Under the pieces are notes generated by a model that searched no databases, was not told the origin of the DNA, and saw only the letters and a list, made by a program, of their open reading frames with translations. DNA of 64,000 nt from Letharia columbiana. Lineage: Eukaryota; Ascomycota; Lecanoromycetes; Lecanorales; Parmeliaceae. Shown piece by piece: positions 23,714 to 33,613 of this stretch (position 1 is the first letter of the stretch; each line of letters starts with the position of its first letter). The position numbers were made by a program, and so were the translations under genes. The stretch spans positions 186,001 to 250,000 of the forward strand of contig NW_023501051.1 of the NCBI RefSeq assembly GCF_014066305.1, written 5' to 3'.

Positions 23714-25174
23714 CTACGCCCGTCCCAGAACGATGACAGAAGAATGGAATGACATGTTGTAAGTATGGATATGATATACGTAACCCAGCTTGTTCAGCAA
23801 GTTGGTTTCATTCCTTTCTCGTCAGCTCCTTTCCGCAAACAAGGTCATTATGACGAGATCGAACGTGGCAACGTGCCAATGCGCCCCAACCTCTGGTACC
23901 ACGTACTCGTCGATCAAGATCCGGGAATCGCTCGTCAGTGCGGACGACAAGCTGTTGCAGGATTTTGACACAGCTCACGTCGTTCCAGTTATGCCGCACT
24001 TTCCGCAGGTAGTAAGAATTTGGCACCTAAATGTTAAAAACCCAGGTCAATTCCACAGGAACCTACTCACTGGCTGAATAGATGTGTCGAACCAAGAGCG
24101 TACCTTGAACCGCTTGTTCCTTGGGGTTGTCCTGTGATAGAACGATTATACTGTCAATTGGCAGCACCTACTCAACCGTGTCCGGTAGATCGTCCAGAAC
24201 AAGTTGTCCGTGCAATCTCGGCTACTTCTGTAGTAGCTGGAGACGATCAACGCCCCAGCCACCACCAAAATCCACAAAGAACGACTTTTCCGATGGTTGT
24301 GGAGTCCCTGCGGGGATCTTCATGGTCTCGCTGTCGAAGAGATCAAATCCCGGGACCCATTCGCTGCTCTGCATGGCGGTCATGACGTTTTGAAAAGAAG
24401 TGAACCCTTTCGGTTGTCTTTGCAGCCTTTCAAAGTACGGAAGGTCGGTATTCAAGGCTTTCCGAAAGGGGGTTTTTGTGAGGCTGGTGATTGCTTGTAC
24501 TCTGTTTCCTCGAGAGAATTTGGAAGCTCATGGAGGGCAGAATCGTTGACATTGAATCTGTATGTTTGCAAGAAGTCATGTTAATCATGCACCTAGTGGC
24601 TATCAGACTATGCTTTCAACTCACGCGCGGTAGATGCCATGTTCTATCTGAGGTCTCCCAATTAGATGTGTAAGCTTGCTCGCTGCGAATTGATCTTGAT
24701 CAACTTCGGTGATCTGGTCTACTCCGGCCATGTAACGGAGAATTCTGCCTTTGATATATGGTTTGGTATCATTGAGTGTGATATGATGACTAATTCATCA
24801 TTCGCAAATGAACATACATAATAATTCCGGAGCTGCACCGGCCTCTTTCGATAGGTCTTCGATGCTCAAAGGACCATTGTTCTTGGTTGCCAGCATACTG
24901 AACAATCCTAGATCGGCTGCGACAACGGCGATCACCATTTCAAGATTCTGCCAAAGACCAGATGTGATCAGAAGTGGACATGAAAGATAACTGATAGAGA
25001 GTCAATATATACAGGCACAGATTATTACTCTCAGAGCTGAGCGTTCTCATCGAGGTATCGATAGGGGGTTTCGAGATGCAACAAAAGCTGCGGAAGGGTA
25101 TCTTGTATCTTGAGGCGCTCCACGTCATCCGACGTGTTGGCTGAGTCTTGAATCTGAGGCACAATGAAATCCAC
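23714..25174 (-). pseudogene. Decayed O-methyltransferase (family 2, SAM-dependent)
   Basis: Pieces of a fungal COMT-type O-methyltransferase can be followed in order along the minus strand: dimerisation region (IVPQIQDSANTSDDVERLKI, about 25170-25080), winged-helix part (VIAVVAADLGLF, then SIEDLSKEAGAAPELL, 24940-24800), RILRYMAGVDQI (about 24745), LNTDLPYFERLQ (24450), the SAM-binding FVDFGGGWG (about 24260), LVLDDLPDTVE (24200), YYLRKV (24015), the Asp/His core near HWHVATFDLV (23860) and the C-terminal IHTYNMSFHSSVIV ending at 23714. The pieces lie in different frames. Beyond plausible introns there are in-frame stops (24222-24224, 24168-24170) and frameshifts near 25055, 24485 and 23820. 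The expected initiator reads GTG at 25172-25174. Probably a former tailoring enzyme of the cluster. Confidence 0.75.
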
Positions 25175-25735
25175 ATTTTTGATCAAATTTCTCAGGTAAA
25201 GGTTGTAATTCCAAACGTTCAGTGGGTACCGCTTTTATCTGGAGATCTGGACGACCTAAGCTTGAGACATCAATAAATTGATCTCGAAGTTTTGTGTCAT
25301 GACTTGCTTTCTTCTCTTCCGCGCAATTTTCTCTTTCTTTGTGATACGGCTTCAGGTAACCATATAATAATTCATTAGTATACAATTTCGTTTACCAAGA
25401 CGAAATTTCTTGGCAACGAGCGGGCATTGAGAAGAAAAAGACATTTGTATATTATTGGCAATGCTAGTCTTAGGACTCAATATGTCCTTCGAGTTGGATA
25501 GTTTGGACGCCAGATGAAGAAGGATCTTTCGCTAGCAGCATTCTGTGGATAAGGGGGAGCCCGAAGGCAGATTGTCTGGGCGATTAGGCACCAGGCATCG
25601 TTGTGGTCGTCGGCGGGAGCTTTCTCAAGTGATTGCACATTCTGCTTGACGGGTAGAGGACATACATAACGACTTTCAACTCGAGGTTCCTGTCGATCCT
25701 ACCTCGGTTCATAGCCAGCGCCGGTCTCTTGCAGT
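25175..25735. other. Intergenic region, no gene recognised
   Basis: About 560 bases between divergent features, the O-methyltransferase remnant and the C2H2 gene. It may hold promoter sequence or unrecognised 5' exons of the C2H2 gene. Confidence 0.4.
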
Positions 25736-27751
25736 ATGAGAGTTCCGGCTCCGGGGATACGATGGAATAAGACTAACCAGGTATATTGGGATCAAGGTGA
25801 TCATTTCGTCGCCTCGGTAGTACCATTTGGGAGACAGGAAGGCTTTGTTGAATACAGTGCGGATTCATTCTGGCTTTTGACAGTTTTTGTCCCGTCCAAG
25901 TACTTGGAAGAACAGGTGAGAACGGCATTTTTGCCTCTATGACAATTGTTCCTGTGCTCCATGATCCGGGCTCACTTCACTGAAGGAGCAGGACGCTTTT
26001 GTACGAATTGACTCTTCTCATGTACATGACAGGTTCAGCGTCAACACCCATATGCCTCACTTTAAAGATGTGTTGAGCTTGCGGGACCTAGCCACTATGA
26101 AGCTTCTCAGTAACCAACTTCATGTCACGAAAGTACATCATTCTCTCCATCCATCTTGCCTACTCTCGCACCAATGTGGTCAAAAGATCACATGGACTGG
26201 CTTCCAGGACTTGGAAGCCCATCTCACAGTGGTTCCAACGCGGTTTCCACTCCTCGCGCAGCGCTTGAGACCAGCCTCAACACACAAACAGCGGATTCAA
26301 AAGTCGATGAAGTGCAATACTCCATCGTCTGCGACGACTGTGGTAAACATTTCTGGAGTCGTTCCAAAGCAAACTCTCATGCCGCGCTGACAGCACACGT
26401 CCTTCACGAGGAGATTGAATCGCCCACCGTTTCAAATTCTCCTGCTGCCACTCCGGCGTCTGCTCCAGAAACGACCACGCCTTTTACTCCTGCTATAAAA
26501 GTGGAGGCCAGCCCAAACACAGACACTCCCGGCCAAGAAGAACGCGAAGGCAGCGGAGACGGTAAATATTCCGTGTGCTTTGGCTGTGGCAGACACTTCG
26601 GGAGCCATGAGGCAGCCTATAATCACGCCAAAGCAGAACACATGCAGGACACAGAATTGGTGCCTTCGAGCGCTCCTGATGGGTCTCCTACCTTTGCTGC
26701 TGTCGGTCCTGCGGTACCTCCTACATCCCCTGCTGCCAATCCTAGCATACATCCAAGCTCCCTTTACCAAATAACTGGTCCCGACACCACTTCTCTTGCT
26801 GCCAATGGAGGCATAATCCCGACATCGCTGTACTGGGCTACCGAACAAACGCCCGATTATGCAATTTCTCCTACTTCTCCTGTTTACAACCGAGGCGTAA
26901 GTCCAACTCTCATGTACAGGATCGCGGGTCCAACTAGCGACCATGCAATGGCCCTACTGCGGAAAGAGATTGCTCGTCCTCCGGTGCCAAATGTGAGTCT
27001 ATGAGGCCGTATGTCGACTAAAAAGGTCTCCTGCTGACGTTCTTAGCCTGAGTCTCGGGCTTCTCATTCTGAGGATGACGATAGTCTTCGCCGCTCTTCG
27101 GGACTCTCTCCGAGCCCAACCGCATCCGATTCGCCTTCAACACAAGATCTTCCACGCTCCGTGAACACAGGCACTCAGACGTTTTTTACTCCTACCACAA
27201 CCATTCCACCATCTCCGAGCTCCAGCTGCGCAACACTAGAACACCCGCAGGTGATCTTCCCTCCCGAGCTTTCCGATCGCATCTTCTTCATAGTAACCCC
27301 CTCTGGCAATCGCAAAGGTCCCAGCTTCATCATGGGCCTGGCTGAAGCACAAATTGCCGTGACATTCCGCACTGGCGTACGTGGTCGACTGGGGTTTCAG
27401 GGCGAGCAGGTCGGCTTACGGGAAATCGTTGCCCGTGTTCCAGTAAGCAACTTCCCCAATCACCTCTTCCCTCCCTACGTTGATGTGAACCGCAAGACAC
27501 GTTGCTGGGGTACATCAACTCCTGCAGCTGTCTTCTGACTCGGTTCTCGAGCTTGAAAATGAGCTTTCTGACTGGAGTACTTACAGTGGCTTCCTGTACC
27601 TGTATATGCGGACACTAATGAGGACCACTATCACCTGCTCATGGTAGTCAAATTCTGGCCAGAATGGCAAAAGACAAATGGGAATACGTCTTGCCACATA
27701 CTTGTCACTCTTGAGGACGAGAAAGAGGACAAAGAAGAAGGCGAGCAATAG
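25736..27751 (+). CDS. Two-finger C2H2 protein with an unrecognised C-terminal domain
   Basis: Five exons fit in frame (25736-25915, 25992-26109, 26187-26992, 27047-27442, 27587-27751; 554 residues). The last three are well supported; a shorter model could start at the ATG at 26174. Two zinc fingers are visible: CDDCGKHFW...H-x5-H (about 26326-26400) and CFGCGRHFG...H-x4-H (about 26575-26640), followed by a Pro/Ser/Thr-rich low-complexity linker. The C-terminal 95 residues, from RIFFIVTPSG through IMGLAEAQ to WLPVPV and KFWPEW, form a domain I do not recognise but which recurs at 31528-31836. Its Glu/Lys tail ends with TAG at 27749-27751. DNA or RNA binding is plausible from the fingers; function is otherwise unknown. 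The 144-nt last intron is supported by the match with the second copy across the splice. Confidence 0.6.
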
Positions 27752-28635
27752 AAAAAAGAACCAGGCAAGGCGGAGGACTGATGGCCGCGGCGCTTTGGAG
27801 ACAGGTGCCCCCGGACTGGAGAGCTTGATGGAAGGAGTCTTGGGGGCAACGGTGCACTTGCGTCTATGTATGTCCGATTGACAAAGCACACATGATACCG
27901 ATCACTCTACAAGAATTTTTAGAATCATGCTCGTTTCCGCGCAGTGGTCTTTGGCAAGCTCGAAATTAAAGGCGAGAACGCACGTACTCAGGACATCCTT
28001 TTTCACAAGAGGGGGATATCGAAACGGTCTGCAGTGAGCGGCGAGTCTAGGCATCGTGCCATGCTGATGGACGTCAAGTATTGGATCGGTTGGAAGGAAG
28101 CATACGGCTTGTGCAATGTGTATGTTGGCATCGAAAGAAGCTCGTGGTGACGGGATTGGACTGCCGTTGCTAGAAGTCGAAGTCATCCATAACGGCTTCT
28201 GTACCCTGCCTTGAAGTAAATAGAGAAAATGCGGAAAAGCGATCTGGGACCGTAGGATACGTGCTTTACGATCGAATTCTGACCGTCTCGATACCTTTGC
28301 TACGGAAGAATTGAATTTCTCGAGACAATCTTGAGCACAAGGTTCAATATAGGCTCACTCGATTTCAGACATCAGATAGCGTCACAGCAGATCGGCATTG
28401 TAATCGTTTGAAGCTCTATAGTTACTAGCAATCGAGCTGTCCTGTACTGAGCTGGAGAATACTCCACCCTGATCTTGGCCACGACTCTACATGAGGCATC
28501 CTGCTGTTGTTGACGTCTCGAGAAGGACAGCTACAAAAAAAGGATTGTCTAAAGTAAACGGATTCTATTAGCGACAGTCATTGATGAAAGTAGTGAAAGC
28601 GGTAATTTGACCTCGCAATCATTGAACCTCATACA
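27752..28635. other. Intergenic region, no gene recognised
   Basis: About 0.9 kb downstream of the C2H2 gene. An open frame of 94 codons on the minus strand (28186-27902) has no recognisable motif and is not called. Confidence 0.45.
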
Positions 28636-28785
28636 AGAAAAGACCACGCTAAGCAAAAGACCACGCTAAACAAAAGACTACACTTTAAAAAAAGACCACG
28701 CTAGAGAAAAGACTACACTTTAAAAAAAGACCACGCTAAAGAAAAGACTACACTTTAAAAAAAGACCACGCTAGAGAAAAGACCG
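28636..28785. repeat. 35-bp tandem repeat array
   Basis: The core AAAGACCACGCT recurs at about 28639, 28656, 28691, 28726 and 28761. From 28691 on, the spacing is exactly 35 bases, each unit being a GACCACGCTA block followed by a related GACTACACTTTAAA block. The first two copies are spaced about 17 bases, so the 35-bp unit probably arose from an older 17-18-bp unit. The two half units differ mainly by C-to-T changes (CCACGC against CTACAC). Confidence 0.85.
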
Positions 28786-29290
28786 GTTGGTACGAATCTC
28801 AATGTTTGCGAGGTCCAAGTACCAGAAAACTCCGCTAACCTGATTGGAAAGCTTGCTTTCTCCTGGCTCAAGAATAAAATCACTTCTGTGCCAAGCCTCG
28901 CTATAAGACTATTCTGGGAAACTCTTACCTTATTAGGAAGTAACTAAGGATTTAGTAGGTCTTAACTAAGAACATTAAAATTTTCTCTGATTTTCTCCAT
29001 TTCTCTCTATCTCTATCTCTATCCTTAATATATCTTAATCAATTTTAGATTTTGGCCTCGCATCCTCTACAGCTCGACGTACTGCAAATCGGTATTAAAA
29101 GAATTATCAATAATAAAATACCGAGCGCGCTCTCTCATAGTTACACTCTCAAAATCAGCTACGATCTCAGAGAAAAGCTCAAAGTCGATAGCAACGTCGA
29201 TTACCTTCGTGCGATATCGCATTACAATCTCAACCTCAGCCTACGACACCTCAAAATCTTCCCCAAACTACTCTCGAAGGCATCAATTCT
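28786..29290. other. AT-rich region leading into a decayed ORF
   Basis: About 500 AT-rich bases including a pyrimidine run with repeated CTCTAT units (about 29000-29030). Open frames from 29052 on overlap in several frames and look like a frameshifted 5' extension of the decayed ORF at 29291-29803. Confidence 0.4.
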
Positions 29291-29803
29291 ATGCGTATTA
29301 TCGAGACGCAAATGGATATCTTCAAGCCCAATACTCCAGACCCCGATATCAAACGCCCTACATTCGATATTTACAATACACATCTACGGAAAAATCAAGG
29401 TCTCGGCGCTCTGAAACGCGTTTACGGAAAAGCCGAAATAAGTCATTTTCATCTTCAACGAGAGGTTGCCGAGGATTTATGTGATGATCTCGTATATTGA
29501 ATACGTCTTCAAGAAGAGCGATTCTTACAAGGGCCTATTAGTACCGAATTATAAGACGCCTTAGATTACGTATTTTACGTTATGAAAGCTAAGTGTATAG
29601 CGGTCGGTTAGCCTTAAATTAAGGATGAACTTGAGACTTTGTTATGTACGGCGATTCGGCGTGGAGATCTTAAGACTATTTATAAGCAACTTCGGTTTAT
29701 AATTAATGATCGTTGTAAGGAATTTCTTTAGAGGGATTATAGTTATGATCTTGACGAAGCGGACAACCCGATACCGATCTCAAAATGGGCTTTATGTAAA
29801 TAA
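29291..29803 (+). pseudogene. Decayed ORF with RIP-like stops, probably a repeat or transposable-element remnant
   Basis: One frame reads as a plausible protein for about 170 codons but is interrupted by stops at 29498 (TGA), 29552 (TAA), 29609 (TAG), 29615 (TAA), 29729 (TAG) and 29801 (TAA). Stretches between stops, such as DALDYVFYVMKAKC and DELETLLCTAIRRGDLKTIY, look like real protein. Five of the six stops are TAA/TAG, as expected from C-to-T changes in CAA/CAG codons, the pattern left by repeat-induced point mutation. The segment is AT-rich and ends at a sharp switch to a GC-rich block (29813-29880). I do not recognise the protein family; a multicopy element is the likeliest source because RIP acts on repeats. 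Confidence 0.5.
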
Positions 29804-30868
29804 TTTCGAGCTTGCGAGGACGGCCCCTCCGGCAGGAGCCCTCGGAGAGCCCCCGGAGGGTAGGGGGGTTTAGGGGGTCTCCCCTTAATAGAATTGGTAC
29901 TATGCAGTAGTAATCTTCTCAGTCTTCTCAGTCTTCTCACATCCTCGGCAAGTTTTCCACTACTGGGTAGCCCCGCGCCCCAGCACATATTTTTATTAGC
30001 GGGCCGCCTTTTGTGTTCAATCTTTGGACAAAACCTGAAAAAGGTTAGCGGCAACTTGTCGTCGAAAGGTCATCCACCTGCTCAACGCCGCAGACGCCAA
30101 ATGCCGAACTTCATACCATCGCCAGGTAACGACCCACACATGGTCATCAAATCCAATTAAATCTGACAGGTCGGCACCATGCCTGCGGGAATACCGATCA
30201 CCGAGTGCCTGCGAGGACTCGGTTTGCTTGCGCCGGGTCCCAAACCGACCAAGTGTCGATGGACAGCTTTGGCGAAGACAGTTTATGGACACATCGCTGG
30301 GCTTATCCCATCGTCTGGCGACTTGCAGGTAAAATGTCTTGGCACCAACCACCAAAAATCTATTTACATGGTATGGCCTTCAAATGCTCCTTCAAATAAG
30401 CAATCTGATTAAAGATCGCTATTCCACATAGCTTACAGCCATATACACCTCTTGGGGTCTGCTGGGGCCGTTTTCTTTAACCCTTATCTGGTATTCTGAC
30501 GGTGTTAATAGATAATTCCAATAGTGGCTTCCTGATCTTTGACTATGGCTGTGGGGACGTCCTTTGGGACTGTCGTAGGCTTTGGATCCTTTTTCACGTG
30601 ATCAGATCATTTGACACCTTATTGCGAGGCATTTTTATTAGTTTTCTAGGCTATTTGGCTTTCATCCGATGTCTGATAGACGCGTTGTTTTGGTGGTTCG
30701 TGTGGTGAGGCCGGTAGGGCTGAACCCTATTTACCATCGCTGGGCTTATAGACTCCATCGAAGAAGAAGATCGTGCTAATGGTCATGCCAAGAGCCTGAA
30801 CGAACGGATCGAGGACGGAACAATTGAGTGGGTAGACAAGTACGGCGATCTCTGGACACTCAAGAACC
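29804..30868. other. Region without a confident gene; GC-rich block and possible exon
   Basis: 29813-29880 is a GC-rich block with CCCTCGG/CCCCCGG repeats, followed by a short CTTCTCAGT triplication (29915-29940). From about 30745 to 30915 the plus strand is open and protein-like (EWVDKYGDLWTLKN), possibly a 5' exon of the gene that follows, with a candidate donor GTACGT near 30918. Confidence 0.4.
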
Positions 30869-31836
30869 GTGGCAGCCTCTTCCCTAACGCACCAACGTAT
30901 CCCACCGAGAAGTCAATGTACGTACTCATCCGGAGTCATGAATAGTACGAAAGCACGCGATCGCTCATCATTTACCAGCATGGCCTCTTGGGTTGAGCAA
31001 CTCGTACGGAATAAGCTAGATCGCGCCGACTCAAACAAGAAACATAATGGGGCAAAAAGTCTTCTGGACGGTAACCCCAACGACGACAATCAAGCTCAAG
31101 GCGTTACGAACGAGGGCCCCGTATCTAGCACGCAAGACGTCGAAAAGGTGATATTCCCGCACGATCTGAGGCTCAGAATGGTTTGTATCGCATGGACTGA
31201 CGAGAAGGTTTGGGAATAGACCTCAGAAGCAAGCGATGAAGCTAGCGAACGCGCGGCTTTTCCAGAAAGTTCGAGCCACGATGAGGAAGCAACGGGCTTC
31301 AATCAAAGTCTGGCGCCCCACATAGTTCCAGCAATTCCAGCAGCTGCGCAATTTTCAGTCCGGCGCCTACGCTACAAGCATCGGACTTCAACGCTATTAC
31401 CGCAAACCGGAGTCCCAAACCCCATCCAACCCAGGCCGATAGACCATTCCAGGACCCTCATCCAGATTTTTCGCCCCAGAACTTCTTCACATCTTTAACA
31501 TATCCCCCCATCGCTTTCCCCGAACCAATGTTCTCGCGAATTATCTTCCTCGTTCGGCCTCCAGGAGACTACAACCGATCTGCCGGACGCATCATGGGTC
31601 TTGCTGAGGCGCAGGACTTTGTGAACTTTCGTGCTGGCACGCTCGAAAGACTCGAGGCTATTGGTGAAAGCATCGGCTCAAAGAGGTTGGTTGCTAAGCT
31701 GGAATGGCTGCCTGTACCGGTTCTGATGCAGAATAGTCATGACCATCACTTCTTGCTTGAGGCGATAAAGACATGGTCAGAGTGGAAGAGACCAAGTTTG
31801 TGCGTCGTCTATATCAGTCTTGAAGACGAGGCTTAA
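30869..31836 (+). pseudogene. Second copy of the unrecognised IMGLAEAQ domain, 5' part apparently damaged
   Basis: The last 102 codons (31528-31836) encode a domain clearly related to the C terminus of the C2H2 gene at 25736-27751: RIIFLVRPPG, IMGLAEAQ, VNFRAGTLERL, EWLPVPV, then a Trp-x-Glu-Trp block and SLEDEA before TAA. The same frame is open upstream to about 31350 through a Pro/Ser-rich linker. Further upstream the sequence continues in another frame (from 30869, interrupted by TAG at 31217-31219), so either introns I cannot place or one stop plus one frameshift separate the parts. No zinc finger is seen. Calling it damaged is an inference; the C-terminal domain itself is sound. Confidence 0.45.
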
Positions 31837-33613
31837 GAGTCAAAAGCACTCATGCTTATGCTTCTTGTGCGTTATGCTGAGTCAAAGACAGCAAGATGGA
31901 TGCGACTTGATGGGCGGTGGAATGTCTAAATCACCCGCATGCCCTGGTAGAGGCCAAAGGCATTTCAATTGGAACAATCCCAGCTGAGATGATCCCTGAC
32001 TTGGCTGGAAAAGTCACGACTTTTTAAGCTGGCGTTCGAAGGCGCTATGTCGCTTATTGCAGTCATACCCGCGGCTATTTAGCGTGTGCAAATATGATCG
32101 GAAAGCTTGGCGTTTTCGCTTGTGTATGTACACTTGGCATTCTCAGTTCCAATCACATGGCAGCGCATGCTAAGTCATGGTAGTCAAAGTTGCCTACAAA
32201 AGATGTACGATGATTGCACTCGACGGGATAATATAGTCATTCGTTGTCGAGCACCCATAGGATGACGGTGTTCTATCGCAGTGTATCATGTGGTTGGTTG
32301 GGAAGTAGTGATGCAAGAATCGGGAGGGTTTTTCCTGTGAAGCGAGAACCTTGCTGAATTGCCCGTTGCATGAACTTAGATAGATGACGTGGAAGAAAAA
32401 TCGTCGTCAAGAAGGATGGGAAGTCTATCGATCAGGTCTAAGTCGTGATATGTCGGGAATTCTTGAGCGGTCTCTGGGAAATGTGATTTGAGGTCGTCTA
32501 ACACTTGCTCGGTCATCTTCGTTGCTGGTCGATCCTGGAAATTTGGCAGCACAGACGCAGAGTTCTCGATTATAATTTCATGAATGAAATTGATGAACTC
32601 CTTATCTCATATTGAACGACACTGTGCTGTTCTCCCAATCCATGCTGCGTGACCCTGTTGGGATGGATCCTGATATTGTTGTTAGATAGAATATGCAAGG
32701 GAAAGGCCAGTCTCAAGTAACAATCCTTGGCGCTCCGTCCAGATGCTACTTTCACCTCACGAATATATAGACTACTCATAGCTCAATCATAGCTAACCCT
32801 CCTTTGATCGACATCTTAGACGCCACTAAATACCAAGAGTTGAAGACGACGTAACCAAGTCCGGCCGGCTCCAAATGCCTAAAGCATACCGCACGCCGCT
32901 CCAAATATCCAAACTCTGTCCACAATTGACAGCCTCCCGTAAGAGGATAGAGGAGAAGTTGTGCATAAAGGAGAAGATTAACCCAGCGAGGATTCCAGGT
33001 GAGAGAATGAGTCAGAAGACATGGATAGAGGGAACCTCGAGGATATGAAGTACCACTGCGGCAACAAAGTATAGTGATTCCTATTCGCGAATAATCATTC
33101 GGAGACCATGCCTGCGGATTGCACTGTGGGACCTGGATCGGAATCTGACAGTTTTTGCCTGCCAAATTATCCCTCTATTCATGACTCCCTATCCGTTCTC
33201 TTACATGTGAGGTGGGAATCGAAAAGTAGTCTTCTTTTAGTACTCTTGGATAGGAACAGTCACTAATGTTCTGATCAATAGCCACAAACGTATGCAAAAG
33301 TGACAACATGTGTACTCTGAGGGCTGAGACTCAGAATTGTCTGAGATTCAGCACTGAGTTTCAATTTATTCCATATTTACACGTGACTCTAGATACATGG
33401 TCCGACTCTCCTTCACATAGTCTCTGGTAAGACTCTATATACATTAAAACCCAGCGCCTTCCTCCACACAACCATTGCAATAGCAAGACAACCCAAGTCT
33501 CGACGCCCCCTTCCGATTCTCAAGCACATTCCAGATCCTGAGAATAATCATCGACTCTAAAGCTTCTCTACTCCTGCACAGGCACGCAACAAAGCAAATA
33601 GCGGTGATACGGT
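31837..33613. other. Long intergenic region, no gene recognised
   Basis: About 1.8 kb. A 129-codon open frame on the minus strand (33165-32776) lacks recognisable motifs and is not called. No repeat noticed. Confidence 0.45.

Noticed and set aside
28636..28785. CRISPR array
   Set aside because: Repeats are directly abutting without unique spacers, in a fungal genome; it is a simple tandem repeat.
32776..33165. 129-codon open frame on the minus strand
   Set aside because: No motif, no clear promoter or splice context.
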